This document shows positions 1 through 8,978 of a stretch of 64,000 nucleotides of DNA, one piece after another. This stretch comes from [Clostridium] polysaccharolyticum (GTDB lineage Bacteria > Bacillota > Clostridia > Lachnospirales > Lachnospiraceae). The first letter of the stretch is position 1. Each line of letters opens with the position of its first letter. A model generated the notes under the pieces. That model searched no databases, was not told where the DNA came from, and worked only from the letters and a program-made list of their open reading frames with translations. The position numbers and the translations under genes were made by a program. The stretch is from the NCBI RefSeq assembly GCF_900111595.1, contig NZ_FOHN01000013.1:20147-84146 (forward strand), written 5' to 3'.

Positions 1-71
1 AAAGTTGTAATAAAGTAAAGAATATAAGACAATGAGAAGTTAATAGAATACCAATTCAGGAGGAAATTATT

Positions 72-389
72 ATGGCACTTAAATTTACAGATGAAAATTT
101 TGAGGAAGAGGTACTAAAAAGCAGTCAGTTAATAATTGTTGATTTATACGCAGACTGGTGTGGACCTTGTAAAATGCTTGGACCTGTAATTGAACAGTTA
201 GCACAGGAGTATGAGGGAAAAGTTAAAATCGGTAAGTTAAATGTAGATGAGTCACCAGCAATTGCACAAAAGTATGGTGTTATGACAATCCCAACTGTTC
301 TGTTTTTTAAAAATGGTGAAGTAGTTCACAAGATTGTTGGTGTGGAAAGAAAAGAAACATTTGAAGAAAAAATAGCTGAGTTACGATAA
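72..389 (+). CDS. trxA: thioredoxin
   Basis: Small cytosolic thiol-disulfide oxidoreductase that reduces protein disulfides with electrons from thioredoxin reductase. The 105-residue length is normal. The redox site WCGPCK is at residues 29-34, and the cis-proline loop (MTIPT) sits about 40 residues later, as in classical thioredoxins. The start ATG follows an AGGAGG-like site at 59-65. It stands alone: a U-tailed hairpin follows its stop, and no reductase gene lies nearby. Confidence 0.97.
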   Translation: MALKFTDENFEEEVLKSSQLIIVDLYADWCGPCKMLGPVIEQLAQEYEGKVKIGKLNVDESPAIAQKYGVMTIPTVLFFKNGEVVHKIVGVERKETFEEKIAELR

Positions 390-403
390 ATTAGGGCTAT
401 TAT

Positions 404-446
404 AAAAAGCTTCCTTATTTGATAAAAGTAGGGGAGCTTTTTTTAC
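404..446 (+). terminator. rho-independent terminator after trxA
   Basis: AAAAAGCTTCC at 404-414 pairs with GGGGAGCTTTTT, with one G-U pair, and is followed by a run of T. It ends the trxA transcript. The remaining 447-642 shows no gene; a TATAAT-like -10 at 594-599 may serve the next operon, but I see no good -35. Confidence 0.8.
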
Positions 447-642
447 AATACATGTATTCTGATCTGGCAGTTAGTATAAAGCTGAAAAATAACTTTGCAT
501 ATCGTGTATATATTCTAGTACATTTATTTATGATAATCTTTAGCATTTAATAGGAATCTGAAAGAAAATCTTTTCCTGTAAGAAATATATTGATATAATA
601 ATATTGGGGGTAAATAAAAATGAAGAGGGAAGGTGAAGCATT

Positions 643-1236
643 TTGTTTCATGAAATTGGTATGATGTACATAACATTGTTACCAATTGCATTTACGGGGG
701 TTGTAAACGCAATATTCTGCAGATCATCATTTTTAGATGTTTTGCATGTTCCAATTGATAATGGAAAAAAACTAAAAGATGGAAGGCGGCTTTTTGGAGC
801 AAATAAAACGTGGAAAGGCTTCTTAGGTTCATTTGTAATTTGTGCCTTGCTTAATGCAATATGGGGTAAAATTTGTTTACGGTTTAAGGGAATGGAAAAC
901 TGGAATTACATGTACATATATTTTGACAATACAGTTGCCTATAATCTGTTTACAGGTTTTTTATTTGGATTTGTGTATGCGGTACTAGAGTTACCTAACA
1001 GTTTTATAAAAAGACGTATGGATATTTCATCAGGAAAGCAGGGAAAAGGGGGCTTTGGCTTTTTATTTAAAATTTATGATCAGATAGATTCCTTAATTGG
1101 TGTCATACTGGTTGTAGCTTTATACAGCAAGATGAATATTACAACATATATGCTTTATGTTGCAGTAGGAGGAATTACCCATGTGGCAATAAATACAATG
1201 CTATTTAAATTAAAACTGAGGAACAGCATTCTTTAG
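643..1236 (+). CDS. CarS-like CDP-lipid synthase (CDP-archaeol synthase family), membrane protein
   Basis: 197-residue polytopic membrane protein that resembles the CarS/DUF46 branch of CTP-dependent cytidylyltransferases. CarS makes CDP-archaeol in archaea; bacterial relatives probably make CDP-diacylglycerol or a related CDP-lipid. Visible motifs are GANKTWKG at residues 52-59 and, near residues 139-150, a YDQIDSLIG segment matching the family's conserved C-terminal acidic region. Several hydrophobic segments surround them. The start is TTG, preceded by a GGGAAGGTG ribosome site. The next gene, a CDP-alcohol phosphatidyltransferase, starts 14 bases later, which supports a role in supplying the CDP-lipid. 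The substrate is inferred, not shown. Confidence 0.72.
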   Translation: MFHEIGMMYITLLPIAFTGVVNAIFCRSSFLDVLHVPIDNGKKLKDGRRLFGANKTWKGFLGSFVICALLNAIWGKICLRFKGMENWNYMYIYFDNTVAYNLFTGFLFGFVYAVLELPNSFIKRRMDISSGKQGKGGFGFLFKIYDQIDSLIGVILVVALYSKMNITTYMLYVAVGGITHVAINTMLFKLKLRNSIL

Positions 1237-1250
1237 GGGGGGATAATAAT

Positions 1251-1856
1251 ATGAGTAAATTTAAGTTACCGAATCTGATTACTTATGCAGGGGCTGGATG
1301 TTCAGTAGGTATTTTGATTTTTGCTTTTTGCCAGAAAACGAACTTGGCAATGATAAGCTTGATTCTTGCGGCCGTATGTGACTTATTTGATGGAAAATTT
1401 GCAAGGATTTTTCAGCGTACAAAAGAAGAAAAGTGTGTAGGAATTGAGCTGGATTCTTTATCAGATGTAATGAGTTTTCTAATTGGGCCAGTAGCAGTCT
1501 GTTTAGGAATGGGCATTTGTAACTGGTATTCATATATTGTATTTATCTTATATGTGTTAGCTGGGATTACTCGATTGGCATTTTTTAATGTAAATGCATC
1601 AGAACATTATGTAGATGAGCCAGTTACATTCTATACTGGGCTGCCGGTTTCTTATTCGGCAGTATTTTTCCCATTACTTTGGGTACTTTCAATAAAGTTA
1701 GAAAGCGTTCCATTTCAATTAATTTATATAGGTATAATGTTGGTAATGGCATATCTGTTTGTAGCAGATATAAAAATACCAAAGCCAAAGGGGAAGGCTT
1801 TAATAGCATTTGTTCTGGCAGCAGCAGTTATGGTATTCTTTTTAATTTATTTATAA
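1251..1856 (+). CDS. pssA: CDP-diacylglycerol--serine O-phosphatidyltransferase-like enzyme
   Basis: Integral membrane CDP-alcohol phosphatidyltransferase of 201 residues, probably making phosphatidylserine from CDP-diacylglycerol and serine. The signature is present as D47-G48-x2-A51-R52 ... G64-x3-D68-x3-D72. The spacing between AR and G is 11 residues instead of the usual 8, a small insertion. About six hydrophobic segments follow the family plan. The ribosome site is GGGGGGAT just before ATG. It lies between the CarS-like gene and an MFS gene with gaps of about 15 bases, so one transcript is likely. Phosphatidylglycerophosphate synthase is the alternative within the superfamily, but length and the LDSLSD motif favour PssA. 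Confidence 0.85.
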   Translation: MSKFKLPNLITYAGAGCSVGILIFAFCQKTNLAMISLILAAVCDLFDGKFARIFQRTKEEKCVGIELDSLSDVMSFLIGPVAVCLGMGICNWYSYIVFILYVLAGITRLAFFNVNASEHYVDEPVTFYTGLPVSYSAVFFPLLWVLSIKLESVPFQLIYIGIMLVMAYLFVADIKIPKPKGKALIAFVLAAAVMVFFLIYL

Positions 1857-1871
1857 GAATTAGGGGGTAAA

Positions 1872-3083
1872 ATGAGATACATTAAAGTAAAAACTATGCC
1901 ACGAGCAGTATGGGGAGTATTTTGGGCTTTTTTAATAGTAAGTGCTGGGAATTATGTAAGTCAGTTTATGACGCTTTATCTTAATGGAATATTGGGACTG
2001 GAAGCTGGATTTTCTGGAATGATAGCTTCTTTGGCAGGAATTGCAGCTGTTCCAGGAATTATACTGGGAGGTAAATTAAGTGATACATGGGGTGTAAAGA
2101 AGGCATTTTTTATATTTCAGATAATGGCAGTAGCAGTAACTGTAGTTATTATTTTTGTAGAGAATAAGACGGTTACTCCTATTATGATTATTTTAAATTC
2201 TGCTTTTATTAATGCTATATACCCAGTTTGTAATGCGGCTATATTTGAAGCAACCGATGAAGAAAACAGAAGTGATGCAGTTGCTCTGTTTTTAGTTGGC
2301 ATGTATGTAGGTTATATGTTGTCTGATTTAGGTTGTGCCATAGGTTTTGTGAATCATTATCGAATTCTCTATATAGAAGAAGTCATTCTAAAAGTACTGT
2401 CTATTGGTATTTTTCTTTGTTTTGCAGGAACAGAGACAAAAAAAGAAGAAAAAGCATATATAAAGAAAGATACGCAGGTACAGGAAAAGAAAAAAGAAGG
2501 ATTGATGATGATTCTTATTAAAAATCCTGCTTTGTTTTTATTTAGCATATGCTGCTGCCTGTTTTCTATTGTACATACACAGAGTGCCTATTCGCTTCCA
2601 ATTCAGTTACATTATAAGTTTGGGGAAATGGGAAGTTCTTATTACGGAATCATTATGATGCTCAATGCATTTTTTATTGCTGCAGGTACCAGATTTATTA
2701 ATAAAATGGCAAAAGGACGGGATACTTTAATGGTCGTTTTAACTGCAACAGTACTAGTTGGATGTGGCATGGGGATCTTAGTTCTTAATTGGGGACTGCC
2801 TTTGTATATTATATCAACTGTTTTGTGGTCTTCATCATATATTCTGGAACTTCCCTTTGCAACAACATATATTGGAAATTATGCACCAAAAGGAATGAAT
2901 GGAGCTTTTTCTGCGTGGATTAAAATGGTAACAAGTGCAGGTTATGCATTAAGTCCAGTATTGTTTGGATATATAATTAAGCAGATGGGAATACATAAAG
3001 TATGGTGGTTCTGTATTCTTTTTACAGTTATAAATGTTGCAGTGTTAGTTGGAATTAAAACCAAAGAAACCTTAAGTTCCTAG
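1872..3083 (+). CDS. MFS transporter
   Basis: 403-residue major facilitator carrier with about 12 hydrophobic segments and a GGKLSDTWGVKK loop between segments 2 and 3 (around residues 57-68), the classical MFS motif A. A charged central loop of about 25 residues lies between the two halves. Its place at the end of a phospholipid-synthesis operon suggests a lipid-related or drug substrate, but nothing in the sequence fixes it. Its last codons lie inside a palindromic terminator and overlap the 3' end of the convergent regulator gene by 12 bases. Confidence 0.85.
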   Translation: MRYIKVKTMPRAVWGVFWAFLIVSAGNYVSQFMTLYLNGILGLEAGFSGMIASLAGIAAVPGIILGGKLSDTWGVKKAFFIFQIMAVAVTVVIIFVENKTVTPIMIILNSAFINAIYPVCNAAIFEATDEENRSDAVALFLVGMYVGYMLSDLGCAIGFVNHYRILYIEEVILKVLSIGIFLCFAGTETKKEEKAYIKKDTQVQEKKKEGLMMILIKNPALFLFSICCCLFSIVHTQSAYSLPIQLHYKFGEMGSSYYGIIMMLNAFFIAAGTRFINKMAKGRDTLMVVLTATVLVGCGMGILVLNWGLPLYIISTVLWSSSYILELPFATTYIGNYAPKGMNGAFSAWIKMVTSAGYALSPVLFGYIIKQMGIHKVWWFCILFTVINVAVLVGIKTKETLSS

Positions 3084-3103
3084 CGAACTTAAGGTTTCTT
3101 TGG
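3061..3103. terminator. bidirectional terminator inside two overlapping gene ends
   Basis: A perfect 19-bp stem (3061-3079 with 3085-3103) and a 5-base loop contain the stop codons of both convergent genes. The stem ends carry runs of A on one side and T on the other, so it can act in both directions. Because it is a palindrome, it encodes the same TKETLSS ending on both strands. Confidence 0.85.
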
Positions 3104-3965
3104 TTATATGGATTTCCCGGAACTCTTTTGGTGAAATGCCAAATTCTTTTTTAAATGCACGATAAAAGCTAGAATAATCACCAAATCCAAACATAAGATA
3201 TGCTTGGGTAATAGACATATTAGCACAAATGGCATTTTTACATGCGTAGAGCCGTTTTTTGGTAATATACTGATGAAGTGAAATTCCCATATTATTTTTA
3301 AAGATATGTGAGATATAATATTTGCTTACATAAAATTTAATAGCGAACTGTTCCAATGTGAGATTTTCATCTAGGTGTTCTTCAATATAAGATAAAAGTC
3401 CTTGATAAAGGCTTGTTTCTTCTAAGTAATTCTTACGATACATTTTTTCATGGGCAATTCGGTTTAAGTGTAGAATCAGATCATTTACACATATGGAAAT
3501 CTGTGCATTACGGCCAAAACGGTCGCCATTCATTTCTTCAATTAAACGAAATACTTTAGACTGTATGATATTAAAGGCAAAAATATCATTATGAAAAATG
3601 TACTCTTTTTTGACGCAGGCATGCTGCATGAGGAATACATAGTCAGGGGACTGTGAAAGAAGAGTATTACAGTATTCCGTACTTATCCAGAACACAAAGC
3701 GCCGATAAGGAGTTTTATGGGAATGAATAATAGGATAATGTTTAACGTTAGGTGGAATCAGTAAAATGTCTCCAACATTTATAGGGTAAAGTTTGTTTTC
3801 AATCATAATAGAGACATCTCCTTCTAGAAAAAAGTAAAATTCATAATAATTGTGAATATGTTCCTTTACTGCAGAAGGGGCATTGTCTTCATAGTAATAT
3901 ATTTCAAAATCTTTAGAAAGCATGTACTGTCTTTGATGAAACTTGGTTTTATAATTTTTTTTCAT
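3072..3965 (-). CDS. AraC-family transcriptional regulator with cupin sensor domain
   Basis: 297-residue cytosolic regulator. The N-terminal half (about residues 25-110) has the histidine-rich HIHNYYEFYFFLEG pattern of AraC-type cupin ligand-binding domains. The last 100 residues carry two helix-turn-helix units and the typical GFGDYSSFYRAFKKEFGISPKEFR signature region. It is transcribed away from uxuA with 155 bases between them, so control of the hexuronate genes by glucuronate, galacturonate or a derived intermediate is likely but inferred. The start has a GGAG site 8 bases upstream. The 3' end overlaps the MFS gene inside a shared terminator. Confidence 0.92.
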   Translation of the reverse strand: MKKNYKTKFHQRQYMLSKDFEIYYYEDNAPSAVKEHIHNYYEFYFFLEGDVSIMIENKLYPINVGDILLIPPNVKHYPIIHSHKTPYRRFVFWISTEYCNTLLSQSPDYVFLMQHACVKKEYIFHNDIFAFNIIQSKVFRLIEEMNGDRFGRNAQISICVNDLILHLNRIAHEKMYRKNYLEETSLYQGLLSYIEEHLDENLTLEQFAIKFYVSKYYISHIFKNNMGISLHQYITKKRLYACKNAICANMSITQAYLMFGFGDYSSFYRAFKKEFGISPKEFREIHITKETLSSLGT

Positions 3966-4025
3966 AAGATCACTCCAGATAAATTAAAATATGATACAAA
4001 TTATAACATAGCAACTTTTGCAATG

Positions 4026-4073
4026 TGAACAACAATTTTCACTATATGATTTGAACAATTGGTTTTATATAAT
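4026..4073 (+). promoter_or_regulatory. candidate uxuA promoter and AraC-type operator
   Basis: A TATAAT -10 at 4068-4073 has no good -35, typical of activator-dependent promoters. Just upstream, TGAACAA occurs twice as a direct repeat (4026-4032 and 4052-4058) within similar AT-rich surroundings. The site lies between the divergent AraC regulator and uxuA, so these could be regulator half-sites. This is inferred from position and repeat only. Confidence 0.4.
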
Positions 4074-4120
4074 CATTTTATAAGATTAACAGTGTTTTTA
4101 TAGAAAGGAAATGTTGAATT

Positions 4121-5188
4121 ATGGAAATGACATTAAGATGGTACGGTAAAGATTTTGATACAGTTACATTAAAACAAATCAGGCAGATTCCAGGAGTTAC
4201 AGGAGTTATTACGACATTATATGATACACAGCCAGGTGAAGTATGGCCAAGAGAAAGGATTCAGGCAATAAAAGCAGAAGTAGAAGCAGCAGGTTTACAT
4301 ATTGCAGGGATTGAAAGTGTAAATATTCACGATGCAATTAAAACAGGAGTTCCTGAAAGAGAACAGTATATTGCAAACTATATAAAAACATTAGAAAACC
4401 TTGGAAAAGAAGGAATTCATTTAGTATGTTACAACTTTATGCCAGTATTTGACTGGACAAGAACAGAACTTGCTCGCATGCGCCCAGATGGTTCTACAGT
4501 ACTTGCTTATACACAAGAAGCAGTTGATGCATTAAAGCCAGAAAATATGTTTGAATCTATTTCTGGAGATACCAACGGAACGGTAATGCCAGGGTGGGAA
4601 CCAGAACGTATGGCAAAAATTAAAGACTTATTTGAAATGTACAAAGATATTGATGATGATAAATTATTTGAAAACTTAAAATATTTCTTAGAAAAAATCA
4701 TGCCTGTCTGTGATAAATATGACATTAATATGGCAATTCATCCAGATGATCCAGCATGGAGTGTATTCGGTCTTCCTCGTATTATCACAAATAAGACAAA
4801 TATCTTAAGAATGATGAATATGGTAGACAATCCACATAATGGTGTAACTTTCTGTTCAGGTTCTTATGGAACAAACTTAGAAAACGACTTGCCAGATATG
4901 ATCCGTTCCTTAAAAGGAAGAATTCATTTTGCGCATGTTCGTAACCTAAAATTCAACACACCAACTGATTTCGAAGAAGCAGCTCACTTATCTTCTGACG
5001 GAACATTTGATATGTATGAAATTATGAAAGCATTATATGAAATTGGATTTACAGGACCGATTCGTCCAGACCACGGACGTATGATCTGGGATGAAGTTGC
5101 TATGCCAGGTTATGGTTTATATGATAGAGCTTTAGGCGCTTGCTATTTACAAGGTTTATGGGAAGCAATTGAAAAAGCAGACAGATAG
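4121..5188 (+). CDS. uxuA: mannonate dehydratase
   Basis: 355-residue cytosolic enzyme that dehydrates D-mannonate to 2-keto-3-deoxygluconate, the fourth step of glucuronate breakdown. The protein follows the UxuA family from its N-terminal MTLRWYG region. Metal and substrate residues are visible in AIHPDDP (near residue 206), the TFCSGSYGTN region, HVRN, and the C-terminal RPDHGRMIWDE segment. The length is normal (E. coli UxuA is about 394). A GAAAGGAAA site precedes ATG. It is the first gene of a four-gene operon with uxuB, uxaC and kdgA. Confidence 0.97.
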   Translation: MEMTLRWYGKDFDTVTLKQIRQIPGVTGVITTLYDTQPGEVWPRERIQAIKAEVEAAGLHIAGIESVNIHDAIKTGVPEREQYIANYIKTLENLGKEGIHLVCYNFMPVFDWTRTELARMRPDGSTVLAYTQEAVDALKPENMFESISGDTNGTVMPGWEPERMAKIKDLFEMYKDIDDDKLFENLKYFLEKIMPVCDKYDINMAIHPDDPAWSVFGLPRIITNKTNILRMMNMVDNPHNGVTFCSGSYGTNLENDLPDMIRSLKGRIHFAHVRNLKFNTPTDFEEAAHLSSDGTFDMYEIMKALYEIGFTGPIRPDHGRMIWDEVAMPGYGLYDRALGACYLQGLWEAIEKADR

Positions 5189-5201
5189 CGGACATTTTTC
5201 G

Positions 5202-5220
5202 GACGCCCTTTTTGGGTGTC
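5202..5220 (+). other. short hairpin between uxuA and uxuB
   Basis: GACGCCC, a T5 loop and GGGTGTC form a 7-bp stem directly after uxuA, followed by only a weak T stretch. It could be a partial terminator or a stability element that raises uxuA over the downstream genes. Confidence 0.5.
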
Positions 5221-5259
5221 TTACTAGAATAAGATGTGGAAAGGATCGGAGGATTTACA

Positions 5260-6873
5260 ATGAAATTAGATGCACAAGGACTTTTAAATAGAGAACAGTG
5301 GGAAAGCAAAGGCTATAAGTTGCCACTCTTTGACCGTGAGCAGATTACTAAGAATACAAAAAAAAATCCAGCATGGATTCATTTTGGAGGTGGAAACCTG
5401 TTCCGTGCATTTCAGGCAAATGCATTACAGACATTGCTTAACAATGGGGATGCAGATACAGGTTTAATTGTAGCAGAAGGTTATGACTATGAAATTATAG
5501 ATAAAATGAATCACTTACATGATGATCTTAGTATTCTTGTTACATTAAAAGCAGATCATACAGTAGAAAAAACAGTTGTTGGAAGCATTGTAGAATCTTT
5601 AGCACTGGATACAGAAAATAATGGGGATTTTACTAGATTAAAAGAAATCTTTGCAAAAGATTCTTTGCAGATGGCAAGTTTTACAATTACTGAAAAAGGA
5701 TATAGCCTTGTAAATGGTGCGGGTGAAGTACTTCCTGCAATTGAAGAAGATTACAAAAAAGGTGTAGAGGCTCCTAAAAGTTATTTAGGAAAAGTTACGG
5801 CACTTCTTTATCACAGATTCATTTCAGGACAGAAACCAATTGCAATGGTAAGTATGGACAACTGTTCCCACAATGGGAAAAAACTACATGATGCTATTTA
5901 CTCCTTTGCATTTAGATGGGAAGAAGCTGGCTTAGCAGAGCAGGGATTTGTTGCATACATTGAAGATGAAAGCAAAGTATCGTTTCCTCTTTCTATGATT
6001 GATAAAATTACGCCAAGGCCAGACTTGTCAGTAAAAAAAATGTTAGAAGAGGATGGATTAGAAGAAGCAGATCCAATTGTAACTTCTAAAGATTCTTATG
6101 TAGCACCTTTTGTAAATGCTGAAGAGTGTGAATACCTTGTAATTCAGGATGTATTCCCTAATGGAAGACCTTGTCTTGAAAAAGCAGGCATTATGTTTAC
6201 AGATATGGAAACAGTAGATAAAGTAGAAAAAATGAAAGTTTGTACTTGTTTAAATCCCCTTCATACAGCATTAGCTGTTTTTGGATGTTTATTAGATTAT
6301 AAATTGATTTCAGAAGAAATGAAAAATAAAACGCTTAAGAAATTAGTAGAAGATATTGGCTATGCAGAAGGTCTTCCAGTTGTAGTTAATCCTGAAATCC
6401 TTAATCCAAAGGCATTTCTTGATGCGGTTATTGGTGTTCGTTTACCAAATCCATTTATGCCAGATGCACCTCAGAGAATCGCAACCGATACTTCTCAGAA
6501 ACTGGCAATCCGTTTTGGAGAAACAATTAAAGCATATGATGCATCAGCAGAATTAAATGTTGCAGACCTTAAGTTAATTCCACTTGTTTTTGCAGGATGG
6601 GTTCGTTATCTTATGGCAATTGATGATAATGGCAATGCATTTACACCAAGTCCAGATCCATTACTAGATACAGTAAGGCCATATGTTGCAGACATTCAGT
6701 TAGGTTCTGATATAAATGTAGAAGAAGTATTAAAACCAGTTCTGGAAAACCAGAAAATATTTGGTGTAGATTTATATGCCTTAGGGATGGCATCAACAGT
6801 ATGCAGCTACTTTAAAGAAATGATAGCTGGTACAGGAGCAGTTCGTGCAACATTGGAGAAGTATACAAAATAA
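5260..6873 (+). CDS. uxuB: fructuronate reductase (mannitol dehydrogenase family)
   Basis: 537-residue NAD-dependent polyol dehydrogenase family protein that interconverts D-fructuronate and D-mannonate. The N-terminal nucleotide-binding part begins with IHFGGGNLFRAF (near residue 37). The C-terminal catalytic domain has the KMKVCTCLNPLHTALAVFG segment, whose NxxHT matches the family's active-site region. It is longer than E. coli UxuB (about 486), as in many clostridial members. I chose the ATG at 5260 because GGAGGA lies 6 bases upstream; an in-frame GTG at 5236 has no such site. Tagaturonate reductase is possible, but linkage to uxuA favours UxuB. Confidence 0.9.
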   Translation: MKLDAQGLLNREQWESKGYKLPLFDREQITKNTKKNPAWIHFGGGNLFRAFQANALQTLLNNGDADTGLIVAEGYDYEIIDKMNHLHDDLSILVTLKADHTVEKTVVGSIVESLALDTENNGDFTRLKEIFAKDSLQMASFTITEKGYSLVNGAGEVLPAIEEDYKKGVEAPKSYLGKVTALLYHRFISGQKPIAMVSMDNCSHNGKKLHDAIYSFAFRWEEAGLAEQGFVAYIEDESKVSFPLSMIDKITPRPDLSVKKMLEEDGLEEADPIVTSKDSYVAPFVNAEECEYLVIQDVFPNGRPCLEKAGIMFTDMETVDKVEKMKVCTCLNPLHTALAVFGCLLDYKLISEEMKNKTLKKLVEDIGYAEGLPVVVNPEILNPKAFLDAVIGVRLPNPFMPDAPQRIATDTSQKLAIRFGETIKAYDASAELNVADLKLIPLVFAGWVRYLMAIDDNGNAFTPSPDPLLDTVRPYVADIQLGSDINVEEVLKPVLENQKIFGVDLYALGMASTVCSYFKEMIAGTGAVRATLEKYTK

Positions 6874-6889
6874 TTTGGGAGGAATCGGG

Positions 6890-8293
6890 ATGAAACCTTT
6901 TATGGGTGAAGACTTTTTGCTTTCAACAGAGACAGCAAAAACATTATTTCATGAATATGGAAAAGAGATGCCAATTATTGATTTCCATAATCATTTAAAT
7001 ACAAAAGAAATATATGAAAATAAATGCTACGACAACATTGCTGATGTATGGTTAGGTGGCGATCATTATAAATGGCGTGCTATGAGAACGTACGGTTTTT
7101 CTGAAGAAGTAGTTACAGGAAAATGTGACCCATATGAGCGTTTCCTAGCATGGGCAGAAACCATACAGAATTCTTTGGGAAATCCATTATATCACTGGAC
7201 GCACCTTGAACTGCAGAGATACTTTGGAATTACAACTCCTTTAAATAAGGATACAGCCAAAGAAATATGGGATGTATGTAATGCAAAGTTACAGACACAA
7301 GAATATTCTATTCGGAACTTATTAAGAATGCAGGGCATTGAAGTACTTTGTACAACAGATGATCCAGTGGACTCTTTAGAGTACCATAAACTATTAAAAG
7401 AGGAAGGCTTTGAAATTAAAGTTCTTCCAACTTTTCGCCCAGACAAAGCGATTGCAATTGAAAAGCCTGGTTTTACGGAATATATTGAAACTTTAGGAAA
7501 TACAGTAAATAGAAAACTGGAAAATGTAACAGACATATTAGCTGCTTTAAAGAAACGTTTACAGTATTTTATAGAAATTGGCTGCTGTGTCAGTGATCAT
7601 AGTATTGAAAATAATTTTTTCGTAGAAACTACAGTGGAAGAAGTGGATAGTATTCTGAAAAAAGCATTAACAGGTGGACAGCTTACAGAAGATGAGTGTG
7701 CAAAGTATCATGGATACATATTATCTGAGTTAGGACGTGAGTATGCAAAACAGAAACTTGTTATGCAGGTTCACATTGGGGCAATCCGTAATAACTCCTC
7801 TCGTTTATTTGAAAAATTAGGTGTAGATGTTGGTGCAGATGGTGTAACAGATATGAACTTTGCACCACAATTATCCAGATTGTTAGATTCTATGGATAGA
7901 ATCAATGAACTTCCAAAAGTTATTTTATATAACTTAAATGAAAAGGATTTCCAGATGCTTGCGGTTATGATGGGCAACTTCCAGAGTAATGAAGAAGGAA
8001 TCCGTGGCAAAGTACAGTTAGGAAGTGCATGGTGGTTCCTTGACAATAAACCGGGAATAGAACGTCATTTTGAAACACTTGCAAGTGCAGGTCTTGTAAG
8101 TACTTTTGTGGGAATGTTAACAGATTCAAGAAGTTTCTTATCTTTCCCAAGACATGAATACTTCAGAAGAGTTATTTGTAATATGGTAGGAAAATACGTG
8201 GAAAATGGAGAATATCCAAATGACGTGAAATATCTTGGTTCCATGATTCAGAATATCTGTTATTACAATGCAAAGAATTATTTTAGATTATAG
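6890..8293 (+). CDS. uxaC: glucuronate/galacturonate isomerase
   Basis: 467-residue cytosolic isomerase converting D-glucuronate to D-fructuronate and D-galacturonate to D-tagaturonate, the entry step of the pathway. The amidohydrolase-like metal motif IDFHNHL is near residue 27. The family segments VSDH and QVHIGAIRN and a C-terminal SFPRHEYFRR block are present. The length matches E. coli UxaC (470). The start at 6890 follows TGGGAGGA; an upstream in-frame start would overlap uxuB. It lies 16 bases after uxuB. Confidence 0.97.
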   Translation: MKPFMGEDFLLSTETAKTLFHEYGKEMPIIDFHNHLNTKEIYENKCYDNIADVWLGGDHYKWRAMRTYGFSEEVVTGKCDPYERFLAWAETIQNSLGNPLYHWTHLELQRYFGITTPLNKDTAKEIWDVCNAKLQTQEYSIRNLLRMQGIEVLCTTDDPVDSLEYHKLLKEEGFEIKVLPTFRPDKAIAIEKPGFTEYIETLGNTVNRKLENVTDILAALKKRLQYFIEIGCCVSDHSIENNFFVETTVEEVDSILKKALTGGQLTEDECAKYHGYILSELGREYAKQKLVMQVHIGAIRNNSSRLFEKLGVDVGADGVTDMNFAPQLSRLLDSMDRINELPKVILYNLNEKDFQMLAVMMGNFQSNEEGIRGKVQLGSAWWFLDNKPGIERHFETLASAGLVSTFVGMLTDSRSFLSFPRHEYFRRVICNMVGKYVENGEYPNDVKYLGSMIQNICYYNAKNYFRL

Positions 8294-8305
8294 GAGGAGA
8301 CAGAC

Positions 8306-8944
8306 ATGGAAAAAATTTTTAAACAATTTAGGGAACTTGGTATTATTCCAGTAGTAGTGCTAGATAATGCAAAAGATGCAGCACCTTTAGCAAAAGCCTT
8401 ATGTGAAGGCGGCCTTCCAGTAGCAGAAGTTACATTCCGTACAGATGCGGCCGAAGAATCCATCCGTATCATGAGTGAACAATATCCAGATATGTTAGTT
8501 GGTGCAGGAACTGTATTAACAACAGAACAAGTAGATCGTGCAGTTGCAGCAGGTGCAAAATTCATTGTAAGCCCCGGTACAAATCCTCGAATCGTAAAAT
8601 ACTGCGTAGAAAAAGGCATTCCAATCTGTCCAGGTACTACAAATCCAAGTGATATCGAGCAAGCATTGGAAAACGGCTTAAAGGTTGTGAAATTCTTCCC
8701 AGCAGAACCAGCAGGTGGACTTCCAATGATTAAAGCTATGGCAGCACCATATGTAGACGTAATGTTTATGCCAACAGGCGGAATTAAGCCAAGCAACATA
8801 AGAAGATACTTAGAATATGATCGTATTATTGCCTGTGGCGGAAGCTGGATGGTTCCAGGTGATTTAGTAAAAGCAGGTGAATTTAATAAGATTACAGAGC
8901 TTACAAAGGAAGCTGTTGAGATTGTAAAAGAAGTTCGTGGTTAA
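8306..8944 (+). CDS. kdgA: bifunctional KHG/KDPG aldolase
   Basis: 212-residue class I aldolase splitting 2-keto-3-deoxy-6-phosphogluconate into pyruvate and glyceraldehyde 3-phosphate, the last step of the hexuronate route. The fold motifs are clear: GLPVAEVTFRT with the catalytic Glu, GAGTVLT, FIVSPGTNP, and KFFPAEP with the Schiff-base lysine, then a phosphate-binding PTGG. The length is normal. It is the last gene of the uxu operon, 12 bases after uxaC, with an AGGAGGAG site. The kinase needed to make KDPG is not in the window. Confidence 0.96.
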   Translation: MEKIFKQFRELGIIPVVVLDNAKDAAPLAKALCEGGLPVAEVTFRTDAAEESIRIMSEQYPDMLVGAGTVLTTEQVDRAVAAGAKFIVSPGTNPRIVKYCVEKGIPICPGTTNPSDIEQALENGLKVVKFFPAEPAGGLPMIKAMAAPYVDVMFMPTGGIKPSNIRRYLEYDRIIACGGSWMVPGDLVKAGEFNKITELTKEAVEIVKEVRG

Positions 8945-8978
8945 TCTGGCTGGATAGAAATGAACTGTAAATTAACAC

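Noticed and set aside
8278..8799. 173-codon minus-strand frame opposite kdgA
   Set aside because: Shadow of a clear aldolase gene; its residues reflect the opposite strand's codon pattern.
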